Positions 36,344-45,423 are shown, numbered from the stretch's first letter. The stretch is 64,000 bases of DNA from Caproiciproducens galactitolivorans (GCF_026672255.1 NZ_JAPOHA010000005.1:1-64000); one strand, 5' to 3'. Made by a program: numbers and translations. Notes: a model not told the origin generated them from the sequence alone.

Positions 36344-37543
36344 TTATCCAGCCGGATTTGGAATCGGCAGGATTGTTTTCGTTATAAACCAGTTCAGATG
36401 CGGAATAATTAAAGAAATATAAACATTCAGCTGATTGTCTTTGATGAATAAAGTACTCCGGTAAAAGGAAATCTTATCCCAGGGGCCGGTGCTTTTGTCC
36501 GGATAGATTTGCTGCGAATTCTTAAAATGAATTCCGTCATTCGATGTTAACAGAAAGAGCTGAAAGGGATAGCTTTCTGTTTTTTCGGCCGTCTGAAGCA
36601 GATAATAGGTTGAACCATACTTGATCATGTCCTGATGATAAGACTGGAATCCCTTCGGCAAAGGGACGTCGCAGCGGATGGGGGAAGACCATGTTTTGGC
36701 GTCTTTGCTTTGTGAATAGAATAAGGCCCCGCCGTAGGTGGCGTACCATGTTTCGTAAAAGTCATCCTGATACAATTCGCAAAGGCTTAAATGCCCGTCT
36801 TTACTCTGCAGCAATTTTTCTGGCGGCGTCCAGTTGATACCGTCCACAGACCTTCTGCGAAAATAAATATTCACGGAATTATCGGGAAGACGCCGGTTTT
36901 TCGCATTCGCTTTTGCGGGATTATACCGGTACCAAAGCTCCAGAATATCGTCGCGCATAACCAGGTGCGGATCGGAATAATGCCCGCCTGCCTTGCTGTC
37001 CTTAGGAGGCTTGACAAGCGGATTTTTTAAGCCCGGCGGGGCGGACCAGGTATTGCCGTCGTTGGAAACAACAATGCTTGGGTTTTCGTAAAGATCCACA
37101 CCGCGGGGATACGGCGTCATAGACATCCAGTATTTATAGCCGTTCCAGCCGTTCTCGAAATAAAGGATTTTCGGGTGGGTAAGCTGAAAGGTACCTTCAT
37201 AAGTAGGAATAGCAACCAAACGGTATTTCTTTTGATACTTCAGAAAGGATTTCGGAGGATTGATACCCGTTTTTTTATTTTCCCCCGGCCTTGACGATGC
37301 TTTTTCCGCGGAAGGCTTAGAAGGATTCTTTTTGGCTGGGTCGATTTCCTTCGGCTTTGCCTGCACGGCAGCTTCCGATGAGCGATTTTCCAGAGCCTTT
37401 TCGATTCCATTGCTTGAAAATTCAAAAATGGATTCCGATTTGTTTTCCGTTTTGGAAACAGGAAAATTATGGTATATCGTAAACAAAATAATTGGAAAAC
37501 TTAAAAAAAGAACGGCGATATAGAAAGAACGGTTTTTCGAAAT
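36344..37543 (-). CDS. Membrane-anchored beta-propeller protein (sialidase/GH43-like repeats), apparent ATT start
   Basis: Of unknown function. From ATT 37543 (399 residues) the product starts with ISKNRSFYIAVLFLSFPIIL, a clear signal anchor, then a long Lys/Ser/Pro linker (about residues 40-90), then repeated Asp-box-like turns: VSNDGNTWS, SVDGINWTP, SKDAKTWSS and TSNDGIHF, plus YSDPHLVMRDDILELWYR. These are typical of five- or six-bladed propeller glycoside-binding or -cleaving proteins. The site GGGGAGG at 37551-37557 fits only the ATT. The next conventional start (TTG 37486) would cut the anchor in half and lacks a binding site. A surface glycan-binding or hydrolytic role is plausible, unproven. 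Confidence 0.6.
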   Translation of the reverse strand: MSKNRSFYIAVLFLSFPIILFTIYHNFPVSKTENKSESIFEFSSNGIEKALENRSSEAAVQAKPKEIDPAKKNPSKPSAEKASSRPGENKKTGINPPKSFLKYQKKYRLVAIPTYEGTFQLTHPKILYFENGWNGYKYWMSMTPYPRGVDLYENPSIVVSNDGNTWSAPPGLKNPLVKPPKDSKAGGHYSDPHLVMRDDILELWYRYNPAKANAKNRRLPDNSVNIYFRRRSVDGINWTPPEKLLQSKDGHLSLCELYQDDFYETWYATYGGALFYSQSKDAKTWSSPIRCDVPLPKGFQSYHQDMIKYGSTYYLLQTAEKTESYPFQLFLLTSNDGIHFKNSQQIYPDKSTGPWDKISFYRSTLFIKDNQLNVYISLIIPHLNWFITKTILPIPNPAG

Positions 37544-37680
37544 ATTACCACCTCCCCTGCATACTGACCTACCACAGATTAGTATAGACAGGCGGAGATC
37601 GGTTATTTGATGTAACTAATTCCAAGGAATGCAGGGATTTCTTTCTTTTTTATTCAGATCAATTCTTTTCGGTATACAGG

Positions 37681-37727
37681 AAAACTCCCGTAAGATTTGT
37701 CCAAAGAGCCAATCTTACGGGAGTTTT
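37681..37727. terminator. Terminator downstream of hypB
   Basis: A perfect 17-base stem, AAAACTCCCGTAAGATT against its complement, with a 13-base loop. It ends the hypAB transcript 10 bases after hypB, and the T-run on the plus strand could also stop opposing transcripts. Confidence 0.9.
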
Positions 37728-37736
37728 GATCGAAAA

Positions 37737-38393
37737 TTATTGATGCATCTGCTCGTATTTTTCTTTCAGGAAACGGGCAAGGGCGTCGATTCCGGCCGCA
37801 TTTCCGTTTTTCTTTAAGCTTACTTCGAAAACAGGCGCTTCTGAAACGGCCCGCAGACCTTTCAGAAAATTCGCGCTGTCAAAGCCGACCGCCTCTTTCA
37901 GGTCGCATTTTGTTAACGCAACCACATCGATGTAGCTGAACATCGGCACGTATTTAAACGGTTTGTCGTCGCCCTCCGGTACGCTGGCGGCCAGCAGACG
38001 GACGGATTCGCCCAGATCGAATTCCGCCGGGCAGATCAGGTTGCCGACGTTCTCAATAAATACAATACCGTCGTGCATGTCGATCTGATCGGCGCCGTTC
38101 CGGATCACGCGCGCGTCCAGATGGCATTCCCCGCAGGTGTTGATCTGCGAAGAACGCAGGCCCTGCTTTTCCAGATTTTCCGCGTCAATGGAGGAAGCGA
38201 TGTCGCCCTCGATTACGCCCATGGGAATATCCTTCAATTCTTTGGCGATTGCGGAGATCAGCGTGGTTTTTCCCGCGCCGGGAGCGCCCATCAGGTTTAC
38301 GGCAAGGAGATGCCGGTCGGCAAAATATTTGCGGTTTTCTTCCGCGAGTTTTTCATTGCCCTCCAGCAGTTCTTTCATAATAATGACTTCCAT
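37737..38393 (-). CDS. hypB: Hydrogenase nickel incorporation GTPase HypB
   Basis: GTPase that, with HypA, delivers nickel to the NiFe hydrogenase large subunit. ATG 38393 has AAAGGTG 7 bases upstream; ATG 38399 is too close to that site. The 218 residues show Walker A GAPGAGKTT (36-44), the G-domain metal motif NTCGECHLDA, VGNLICPAEFDLGE and ALTKCDL for guanine binding. The N-terminus lacks both the Cys-rich and the His-rich metal-storage motifs of some HypB. It pairs with hypA, 34 bases upstream. hypC, hypD, hypE and hypF are not in this window. Confidence 0.95.
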   Translation of the reverse strand: MEVIIMKELLEGNEKLAEENRKYFADRHLLAVNLMGAPGAGKTTLISAIAKELKDIPMGVIEGDIASSIDAENLEKQGLRSSQINTCGECHLDARVIRNGADQIDMHDGIVFIENVGNLICPAEFDLGESVRLLAASVPEGDDKPFKYVPMFSYIDVVALTKCDLKEAVGFDSANFLKGLRAVSEAPVFEVSLKKNGNAAGIDALARFLKEKYEQMHQ

Positions 38394-38427
38394 TTTCATT
38401 CACCTTTCCATGTTATAAATCAGTACT

Positions 38428-38769
38428 TTACTGTCCGTCAAATGATAAAATATAAAATTCCCGCCCGGTTCCTTTGATCAAATTGGAATCGCCGCCGCAA
38501 TCCGGGCACTGGAAGTTCTTTTCGTGGGGGAATTCCTTTCCGCAGCTTTGGCACTTGAGCATGGCGGGCCGATGTTCAAAAACCAGCTTTGCCCCTTCGC
38601 AGGGATGATCCTTTGCCGCGATTTCAAAATACATTTGTACGGATTCGTCGATAATCGAGGACAGCTCGCCGATTACCAAAGAAATCCGGGTAATTTCCTT
38701 CATACCGTTTTTGTTTGCTTCTTCGTCCATTACATGAACAATGTCAAGGACTACGGGGAGTTCATGCAT
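38428..38769 (-). CDS. hypA: Hydrogenase nickel metallochaperone HypA
   Basis: Small nickel-binding zinc protein, 113 residues, normal length. The mature N-terminus MHELPVV supplies the nickel-binding His2 and Glu3. The zinc domain has two CxxC pairs (LKCQSCGKEF and FQCPDCGGDS). It is transcribed with hypB and would service the hydrogenase encoded 20 kb away at 16-19 kb. It is preceded by a leader of about 210 bases from a strong promoter. Confidence 0.95.
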   Translation of the reverse strand: MHELPVVLDIVHVMDEEANKNGMKEITRISLVIGELSSIIDESVQMYFEIAAKDHPCEGAKLVFEHRPAMLKCQSCGKEFPHEKNFQCPDCGGDSNLIKGTGREFYILSFDGQ

Positions 38770-38985
38770 CTTTCAGACCTCCAAGGCTGGGTTTATTCTC
38801 TTCTTTATCTTTCCGAAAATCCGGCGTACGATGGATTCTTCCCGTTTTTACCCTCCCAGGATATGAAAAGCCATGAAAGTCCGTGCCCTCACAGAGCAAA
38901 CCTTCATGGCTTAAATTCATTGCAGGTTTCGAAACAGGATTCCATCCGATCACTTTTCAGGTTTTCATAACCTAAATTCCAACTG
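38770..38985 (-). ncRNA. Structured leader RNA of hypAB, class unknown
   Basis: Between the promoter and hypA lie about 210 bases without a supported gene. The minus strand folds into a perfect 10-base stem, AAGCCATGAA with TTCATGGCTT (38912-38903 and 38877-38868), enclosing GCTCT-GTG-AGGGC and a GTTT/GGAC pairing. A second hairpin, AGGTT-ATGA-AACCT, lies near 38965. I could not match it to a known nickel, cobalt or molybdenum-cofactor riboswitch. A 63-codon frame here (38953-38762) lacks a good ribosome binding site. Confidence 0.4.
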
Positions 38986-39015
38986 ATCATACCATATTTT
39001 ACGGCATACTGTCAA
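38986..39015 (-). promoter_or_regulatory. Promoter of hypAB
   Basis: On the minus strand TTGACA (39015-39010) and TATGAT (38991-38986) are 18 bases apart, with an extended TGG before the -10. This is one of the best promoters in the window. Confidence 0.75.
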
Positions 39016-39210
39016 TTGGCCGGAAGTATGTTCCGATGCATTTTTACGGCATGCTTCGATTGTCATAGGAAATTTGGCATATGGTAAATAAATCACGGCC
39101 GGGCGGGCAATTTAACAGGCTAAATTCTTTCGACCGGCTTTTCGCAGGGGGCAACGTTGAAGGATTCGCGGTGAGGAGAAAGAACGAATCGGCCGCCAAA
39201 GAAATAGGAT

Positions 39211-39239
39211 TTCCAAATTCAGGAGAGATACGCTATAAT
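39211..39239 (+). promoter_or_regulatory. Candidate promoter of the second sensor kinase gene
   Basis: TATAAT (39234-39239) with TTCCAA 17 bases upstream. The -10 is perfect, the -35 poor. The start codon is 45 bases downstream. Confidence 0.45.
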
Positions 39240-39283
39240 ACTACCAGAGAATATCCTGAAAGGGGAACATGGAGGGGACATGG

Positions 39284-41041
39284 ATGAAGAGAAGAACGAA
39301 AAATCCGAAAGAGGATAGAAAGCGCTCTTTAAAAACGAATTTATTATGTACCGTTGCCTTTTGCTGGGTGCTGCCGCTTTTGGTGATCATCGGAATCGCG
39401 GGCGTTTACACATCGAATCAAATCCGGAATCAGATGATGGAGAATATTAAAAACAGCGTCACCAGTTCCGCCGAGCTTTGCGCGGCGCAGATCGACGCGT
39501 CGGTGAACGCTTCCTACGCCGCCACGTATAATCCCGATATCGCCGCGGCTTATGACCGTTACCAAAACCGGAAAGTTACGAAATACACGGCGGATGAACT
39601 GTACGCCGATGTAACCACCTTTCTGAAAAGGCAGTATTTGAACGACAGCCAGTTCGACATGACCATCCTCTATTACAATGACGACCCCGATACGCTTTAC
39701 TACACTTACAACGAGTCGTCCGGCATGAACTTTGTCCAATATCAGGAGTATCATAGAAATATACATAGTGAGATCTGCCAGTTTGCGCAGTCGCTCGGCA
39801 CCCGGGTCGGCTTTTGCAGCATAGACGGAAAATACTACATGGTGCGCAACCTGGTGAACAGCTATACCTTTTTGCCTTATGCAACCCTTGTTATGCAGCT
39901 TCACGAGGCAACCGCCTTTGGCAATCTGACGAATGTGGTGTATGAAAAAGACGCCACCATCTGGGTCGACGGCTGCGGCCTGAATCTGAAAGGAACGCCG
40001 GTTTCACGGGTGGAATACAGAGCCGCCGTAAATTATCCGCGCCGTTACCCGTCGATCATTACCGGTTCGAAAAAACTCGGAATCGGAAATCTGAATTATG
40101 CCATCGGGATTGATTACTCCGAAATCCTGACATCCCTGAAGCATTTCCAGCTCCTTATGGTCCTGCTGTGCCTTCTGGTCATTCCCCTTCTGTGCTGGGC
40201 GTATTACTTCTTTACCCGCAACGTTATCCGGCCGATTTCCTGTTTCCTGAAGATGTATCAGGAACTGGGGCAGGGAAATTTCGGCATCCATATGCAGGAG
40301 GATTTTCCGAACCGGGACTTTGAACATCTTTCAAGCGATTTTAATCAGATGTCCGACCGCCTGAAATCGCAGTTTGAACAGATTTACAATGACGAGCTGG
40401 CTCTGCGGGACGCAAAGATCATGGCGCTGCAGGCCCAGATCAACCCGCATTTTCTGAATAACACGCTGGAGCTGATTAACTGGGAATCCCGCATGATCGG
40501 GAATGAGAAAATATCGAATATGATCAATGCGCTTGCAACCATGCTCAACGCCGCCATGTGCCGAAAGAACATCCATTTGATCCCGCTTTCCGAAGAAATG
40601 AAATATGTGAATTCCTATCTGTATATCATCAAACAGCGGCTCGGCAGCAGGCTGACGGTGGAAATGGATGTCGATGAATCCCTGCTGGGCTGTATGGTGC
40701 CCCGTCTGGTCATGCAGCCGATTCTTGAAAACGCGGTGGAGCACGGGGTGGATTCGCAGAAAAACGGCAGAATTTTCATCCGCGTTTACCGGGCGGAAAA
40801 TCAGCTTTTCCTGGAAGTGGAAAACACAGGCACAATGACCGAAAAAGATAAGAATAAAATCGCGGAACTTCTTTCAGACGACTATAATCCGCAGTATGAA
40901 CATTCCGGAAACCTTGGCATTCACAATGTTTACCAGAGGCTGCATATCCTTTACGGTCCTCTCGGAAATCTCCAAATCGAACCGCTGGAAAATGGAGACA
41001 CGGTTGCCAGAATAACCATTCCGGCGGGAAAAAAATCGTAG
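39284..41041 (+). CDS. Sensor histidine kinase, YesM type (second locus)
   Basis: Membrane sensor kinase of 585 residues. ATG 39284 has GGAGGGG at 39271-39277; ATG 39269 is in frame but poorly spaced. Membrane helices are LLCTVAFCWVLPLLVIIGIAG near residue 25 and LLMVLLCLLVIPLLCWAYYF near 290, enclosing an extracytoplasmic sensor domain. HAMP and the LytS-type kinase follow: QAQINPHFLNNTLELINWES holds the phosphorylated His, and MQPILENAVEHGV the ATP-binding Asn. Its partner regulator is probably the gene at 44545-45318, on the far side of the transporter genes. Confidence 0.92.
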   Translation: MKRRTKNPKEDRKRSLKTNLLCTVAFCWVLPLLVIIGIAGVYTSNQIRNQMMENIKNSVTSSAELCAAQIDASVNASYAATYNPDIAAAYDRYQNRKVTKYTADELYADVTTFLKRQYLNDSQFDMTILYYNDDPDTLYYTYNESSGMNFVQYQEYHRNIHSEICQFAQSLGTRVGFCSIDGKYYMVRNLVNSYTFLPYATLVMQLHEATAFGNLTNVVYEKDATIWVDGCGLNLKGTPVSRVEYRAAVNYPRRYPSIITGSKKLGIGNLNYAIGIDYSEILTSLKHFQLLMVLLCLLVIPLLCWAYYFFTRNVIRPISCFLKMYQELGQGNFGIHMQEDFPNRDFEHLSSDFNQMSDRLKSQFEQIYNDELALRDAKIMALQAQINPHFLNNTLELINWESRMIGNEKISNMINALATMLNAAMCRKNIHLIPLSEEMKYVNSYLYIIKQRLGSRLTVEMDVDESLLGCMVPRLVMQPILENAVEHGVDSQKNGRIFIRVYRAENQLFLEVENTGTMTEKDKNKIAELLSDDYNPQYEHSGNLGIHNVYQRLHILYGPLGNLQIEPLENGDTVARITIPAGKKS

Positions 41042-41099
41042 AATTGGAATAGTTACCAATATTATACAACAAATGGCAAGTTAATATGTTGTAATGGAA

Positions 41100-41127
41100 T
41101 TGTGAAAAAGTTATGATATTTTATAGA
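41100..41127 (+). promoter_or_regulatory. Candidate promoter of the second transporter operon
   Basis: TTGTGA (41100-41105), 16 bases, TATAGA (41122-41127), 38 bases before the binding-protein start. Confidence 0.4.
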
Positions 41128-41164
41128 AGGCCAAGACAATATTTATACAGTTTGGAGGAAAATC

Positions 41165-42553
41165 ATGAAAAGGATTATAGCGATTATGATGTCGGCATTA
41201 ATGGCAGCATCCGTATTTACAGCATGCGGAAGCAGTAAGACTGCCGAATCGGAGGCAAAAAGCGGGGCGCCGTCAACGGCTGCGCCGGCGGGCAAAAAGG
41301 TTACACTGGATGTAGTCACTTCCTATGGCGGTGACGACGGCAACAGAAAGGCTTATGAAACCGCATTCAAATCCTGGGAACAGAAGACCGGGAATACGAT
41401 TAAAGACTCTTCCGGCACCGGCAATGAGGACTGGAAGGTCAAAGTAATGAACAGCTTCGAAGTCGGTTCCGAACCGGACGTTCTCTTCTTCTTTAACGGA
41501 GCGGATTCCAATAAGCTGGTAAAAAACAACAAGGTTGTTTCGATTGACGAAATCCGCAAACAGTATCCGGATTACGCGAAAAATATGAGAGAAGATATGC
41601 TTGGCGCTTCTCCTGTAGACGGCAAAAATTACAGTGTGCCTGTAAACGGTTACTGGGAATCCATGTTTGTGAATACGAAGGTTCTGAAGGACTGCGGAAT
41701 TACGGTTCCCGTCGTGGGCTATACATACGACCAGTTCCTGAAGGACTGCGAAACCATTAAGAACAAAGGCTATACGCCGATTGCCGCTTCCCTTGCGGAG
41801 GTACCGAACTACTGGTTCGAATTCCTGGCCTACAACTATATGAGCGCGAAAGACTTCAACACCATGCCGCAGGCCGTCGGCGACGCTTCCGGCAAAGCAT
41901 GGATCAATGGTCTGAAAGACATGAAGACCTTGTTTGAAAAAGGCTATTTCCCCAAGAACACCAACTCCACAACGGATGCGGACACCAATAATCTGATGTC
42001 GCAGAACAAAGCGGCCTTCATGATCGACGGTTCCTGGAAAGTCGGCTGGTTCGAAGAGAACATGAAAGAAGATATGGACGGCGACGGAAAGCCGGATATC
42101 GAAAATATCGACGTAGCGTTCCCGCCGGTCAAGGGCAGCACAAGACTTTCCACCGACTACATCGGCGGTATCTCCATGGGCTATTTCATTACGACCAAAG
42201 CCTGGAACGATCCGGACAAACGCGATGCATGTGTTGACTTTATTTCCCATATGACAGAGGACAGCGTTGTTTCTACCTTCTGCTCCGCCGGTTCGATCTC
42301 CGCTCTGAAGAACGGCGTTACCGCTCCGAGCACAGCGTCTCCTCTGGTAAAGAAAGTAAACGAGATGAACAAGAAAGTTACCGGGATTTCCGCTGCGGTT
42401 GAAGACCTGATGGACAACAAGAGCGTACGCACCCCGTTCTTTGCCGATGTAAAGAACATGGTTACCGGCCAACTGGATATTACGAAAGCCGTAGGCGATG
42501 TCATTGCCGCCCAGAACGCTTTCGTGGCGCAGACTTCTTCCAAGGCTTCCTAA
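41165..42553 (+). CDS. Sugar-binding lipoprotein of the second ABC importer (CUT1 family)
   Basis: Solute-binding protein of 462 residues. GGAGG lies 6-10 bases before the ATG. The signal peptide (RIIAIMMSALMAASVFTAC) ends in a lipobox Cys at residue 21. The mature part begins with a Ser/Ala/Lys linker and then TLDVVTSYGGDDGNRKAY, typical of family 1 (maltose-type) binding proteins, and it differs from the LplA-like proteins of the mannoside locus. GSWKVGWFEENM and GGISMGYFITTKAWNDPDKR are conserved ligand-pocket and hinge regions. The ligand is unknown; the GH9 and SIS genes downstream suggest a beta-linked glucan or amino-sugar oligomer. Confidence 0.92.
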   Translation: MKRIIAIMMSALMAASVFTACGSSKTAESEAKSGAPSTAAPAGKKVTLDVVTSYGGDDGNRKAYETAFKSWEQKTGNTIKDSSGTGNEDWKVKVMNSFEVGSEPDVLFFFNGADSNKLVKNNKVVSIDEIRKQYPDYAKNMREDMLGASPVDGKNYSVPVNGYWESMFVNTKVLKDCGITVPVVGYTYDQFLKDCETIKNKGYTPIAASLAEVPNYWFEFLAYNYMSAKDFNTMPQAVGDASGKAWINGLKDMKTLFEKGYFPKNTNSTTDADTNNLMSQNKAAFMIDGSWKVGWFEENMKEDMDGDGKPDIENIDVAFPPVKGSTRLSTDYIGGISMGYFITTKAWNDPDKRDACVDFISHMTEDSVVSTFCSAGSISALKNGVTAPSTASPLVKKVNEMNKKVTGISAAVEDLMDNKSVRTPFFADVKNMVTGQLDITKAVGDVIAAQNAFVAQTSSKAS

Positions 42554-42617
42554 AGTCAATATACACAGATTTACAGTCTGATATGATAATTGACCTACCA
42601 TTCAATTTCACTTGATG

Positions 42618-42650
42618 AGCCGGGGAGAATGCCTCTCCCCGGCTTTTTTA
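42618..42650 (+). terminator. Intrinsic terminator between binding protein and permeases
   Basis: AGCCGGGGAGA pairs perfectly with TCTCCCCGGCT around ATGCC and ends in TTTTTTA. The permease ribosome binding site starts only a few bases later, so partial readthrough is required. It would make the binding protein more abundant than the permeases. Confidence 0.85.
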
Positions 42651-42665
42651 GAAAGAGGCAATCAC

Positions 42666-43562
42666 ATGAATGCAATGATATATCGGAAAAAGGGAGCATT
42701 GTTTTTATTTCTGATCCCATCCCTTCTTTTTATGACCGTCTTTTTATATTATCCGTTCGTCATGAACGTGATTAACAGTTTTTTACATATTACCGCGCTG
42801 GGGGATAAGGCGCTCGGCGTCAATCAGCCCTGGTACGAAAATTACGTTAAGCTTTTTCAGGACCCGCTTATGGGTGTGTCCATGCGCAATACATTTATAA
42901 TGATTCTCCTCACCATCGTTTTCCAAGTGGGTATTGCACTGGTGCTGGCGCTTTTGGTAGACAATATCCGTGCCGGCACACAGTTTTTCCGTACAGCCTT
43001 CTTCTTCCCGATTGTTATTTCCGCCACCGCTCTCGGTTTGATGTTCAATCTGGTGTTTATGTATGACGGAGGCATGATCAACCAGCTTCTGCAAAGCCTT
43101 CATCTTCAGGCCGCCAACTCCCCGGTGGACTGGAAAGATACGGCGCACGCGCTTACCACCATGTTCATTCCGGTCTGCTGGCAGTACGTGGGGTTCTACT
43201 TCGTGATTCTCGCGACAGGGCTGAACAATATCTCACCGGAACTGTATGAAGCGGCTGAAATCGACGGCGCCACCAAAATGCAGCGCGTTTGGCGCATCAC
43301 TCTGCCGCTGCTTCGCAATACACTCTGCACCTGCCTGGTGTTAGCCATCACCGGTGCACTGAAAGTTTTTGATCTGCCATGGGTCATGTTCCCCTCCGGA
43401 ATGCCGATGGATACCACGTGGATGACCGGTACGTATATGTACCAGCAGGCATGGAAGCTGGGGGATGTAGACTACAGTTCAACAATCGCCATTGCGATCG
43501 TCGTGCTGGGAGTCATCCTTTCTCAGGCCACAAGCCGCATATTTAAAGAGAAAGAGTACTGA
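42666..43562 (+). CDS. Sugar ABC transporter permease, MalF type
   Basis: First membrane subunit of the second importer. ATG 42666 has GAGG upstream and follows the terminator; a longer in-frame reading would cross the hairpin. The 298 residues have six membrane segments (ALFLFLIPSLLFMTVFLYYPF first) and the coupling loop EAAEIDGATKMQRVWRITLP. The C-terminus ends at SRIFKEKEY. The gene is followed 13 bases later by the second permease gene. Confidence 0.93.
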   Translation: MNAMIYRKKGALFLFLIPSLLFMTVFLYYPFVMNVINSFLHITALGDKALGVNQPWYENYVKLFQDPLMGVSMRNTFIMILLTIVFQVGIALVLALLVDNIRAGTQFFRTAFFFPIVISATALGLMFNLVFMYDGGMINQLLQSLHLQAANSPVDWKDTAHALTTMFIPVCWQYVGFYFVILATGLNNISPELYEAAEIDGATKMQRVWRITLPLLRNTLCTCLVLAITGALKVFDLPWVMFPSGMPMDTTWMTGTYMYQQAWKLGDVDYSSTIAIAIVVLGVILSQATSRIFKEKEY

Positions 43563-43575
43563 AAGGAAGAGACCA

Positions 43576-44448
43576 ATGACTTCTGCGTCAAAACGGAAAA
43601 AACCAGTGACCGTCAGCAAGATTATTGTTTATTTCCTGCTGATCATGTGGTCGCTGACCACGATATACCCTTTTATCTGGGTTATTATGAATTCATTTAA
43701 GAAGAACGCTTTTATTCAGCAAAGTTCGTTTACTTTGCCGGTTGGAAAACGGTTTACTTTACTGAATTTTAAAACGGCGTTTGAACGGATTGATATCGGA
43801 AACGCTTATCTGAACAGCCTGATCATATCCGTAGTGGTAACGGTACTCGTCATTATCCTTGCCGGCTTAAGCGCTTTTGCCCTTGCGCGGTATCAGTTCC
43901 GCGGCAAAAAAATACTGGAAAATCTGATTATCGCCAGTATGATGTTCCCCGTATTTGCCACCATTATCCCGGTTTTCCGCATGGAATACAGATGGGGAAT
44001 CGTTAATAATCAATACGATCTGATTTCCCTGCTGAGCGTTATTCTTCCGCAGGTTGCCGGGAATCTTTCCTTCGCGATTGTTGTACTGCGCGGCTATATT
44101 CAGAGCCTTCCCATTGAGCTGGAGGAATCGGCTTTTCTGGAAGGCTGCAACGTGGTGCAGATTTTCACCAAGATCATTTTACCGGTTGCGAAACCGTCTT
44201 TTGCCACGGTTTCGATCTTTACTTTTCTTTGGTCCTACAACGACCTGTTTACGCAGATGTTCTTTCTGGACCGTCCCGGAACCCGTACGATTACGCTTCT
44301 GCTCAGCCAGATTACTTCCCAGGCGGGAACCAACTATGGCTTTATGAACGCTTCGGTGATTCTGGTTGTTATTCCGGTTCTGATCGTTTACATCCTGCTT
44401 CAGAAAAATATTATAAAAGGAATGACCATCGGCGCCGTAAAGGGTTGA
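43576..44448 (+). CDS. Sugar ABC transporter permease, MalG type
   Basis: Second membrane subunit, 290 residues. ATG 43576 has AAGGAAGAG upstream; codons before it overlap the first permease gene. Six hydrophobic segments start with IIVYFLLIMWSLTTIYPFIW. The coupling loop reads LEESAFLEGCNVVQIFTKII, in which the usual Asp-Gly-Ala is Glu-Gly-Cys, as is seen in this branch. The C-terminus IIKGMTIGAVKG is typical. No ATPase gene accompanies the pair. Confidence 0.93.
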   Translation: MTSASKRKKPVTVSKIIVYFLLIMWSLTTIYPFIWVIMNSFKKNAFIQQSSFTLPVGKRFTLLNFKTAFERIDIGNAYLNSLIISVVVTVLVIILAGLSAFALARYQFRGKKILENLIIASMMFPVFATIIPVFRMEYRWGIVNNQYDLISLLSVILPQVAGNLSFAIVVLRGYIQSLPIELEESAFLEGCNVVQIFTKIILPVAKPSFATVSIFTFLWSYNDLFTQMFFLDRPGTRTITLLLSQITSQAGTNYGFMNASVILVVIPVLIVYILLQKNIIKGMTIGAVKG

Positions 44449-44544
44449 TTCCGATCAGGAAAGCATGTACAATATCTTTTTCTGCATCCGTATGCGCAAT
44501 AGGATATAGCAGAGTTGAATTTGTTAGAACGGGAGGTCTTGCAC

Positions 44545-45318
44545 TTGTATGACGTTATTCTCATCGACGACGAAACGGTGATCGTGGAAGGTCTGAAGAA
44601 AGTCGTAAACTGGGAAAAGTACGGGTGTAGAGTTGTTGCAACCGCGGATGATGCAACCACAGGCGCGCAGAAGATTCGGGAATGTAAGCCCGATGTCCTG
44701 TTTACAGATATTCGTATGGCCCATATTGACGGATTAACCATGCTTGCCGGGGTGAAAAGCGAATTCCCCGATATGCAGATTACGGTTTTAACCGGATACC
44801 GCGATTTTGAATACGCCCAAAAAGCAATCCAGCTGGGGGTTACCCGGTTTTTGCTGAAGCCCTCGCAGATGGATGAAATCAACGAGGCGCTGGAGGCAAT
44901 GACGGCGAAGCTGAACCAGCTGTATTCGGGTTCCGCGCTGAAAATGGACCTTTCGGCGGCGGAATCGATCGGCGAATCCGGAAGTATCGTCGTGAGTTCC
45001 GCGCTCAAGTATATGAAAGAACACTACACCGAAAAACTGAAGCTGACCGATGTTGCGGATAAGGTTTATGTAAGCCAATGGCATCTCAGTAAGCTGCTGA
45101 ATAAATACATGCACCAGAGTTTTAATGATCTGCTGAATCAGATGCGGATCGAAAAAGCAAAGGATCTCCTTTGCGATCCGTCTCTAAAAGTACATGAAAT
45201 CAGCGATCATCTGGCATTTAACGACGTCACGCATTTTTCAAAAACATTTAAAAAATTTGTACATTGTACGCCGATTGAATATCGTAATTCCGGCCACGGG
45301 AGCCGGTCCCCCGCGTAG
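44545..45318 (+). CDS. Short response regulator (REC + AraC HTH)
   Basis: Two-component regulator of 257 residues. TTG 44545 is chosen because GGGAGG lies 8 bases upstream and YDVILIDDE is the normal receiver start; the TTG at 44515 has no site. The receiver domain has LIDDETV, the phospho-acceptor Asp in LFTDIRMAHIDG, and LLKPSQMDEI. The AraC-type DNA-binding domain occupies the last 105 residues (LTDVADKVYVSQWHLSKLL, ISDHLAFNDVTHFSKTFKK). It lacks the long middle domain of the YesN protein at 30891. The likely partner is the kinase at 39284-41041. Confidence 0.92.
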   Translation: MYDVILIDDETVIVEGLKKVVNWEKYGCRVVATADDATTGAQKIRECKPDVLFTDIRMAHIDGLTMLAGVKSEFPDMQITVLTGYRDFEYAQKAIQLGVTRFLLKPSQMDEINEALEAMTAKLNQLYSGSALKMDLSAAESIGESGSIVVSSALKYMKEHYTEKLKLTDVADKVYVSQWHLSKLLNKYMHQSFNDLLNQMRIEKAKDLLCDPSLKVHEISDHLAFNDVTHFSKTFKKFVHCTPIEYRNSGHGSRSPA

Positions 45319-45423
45319 AGCCTGAAAGCGGCGGAGGGTCGGGCTGGATGTTCCCCTGCCACGGTGCAGCGTCATTTGCCCTTCTAAGAGCGGCCGGAAA
45401 TCCGTTTGAAAGGACGAACGTAA

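Noticed and set aside
38762-38953. 63-codon minus-strand frame upstream of hypA
   Set aside because: It overlaps the structured leader and the hypA start, lacks a ribosome binding site and has no recognisable composition; treated as leader RNA.
41273-42601. 442-codon minus-strand frame opposite the binding-protein gene
   Set aside because: The + strand encodes an obvious lipoprotein with signal peptide; the reverse frame has no motifs.
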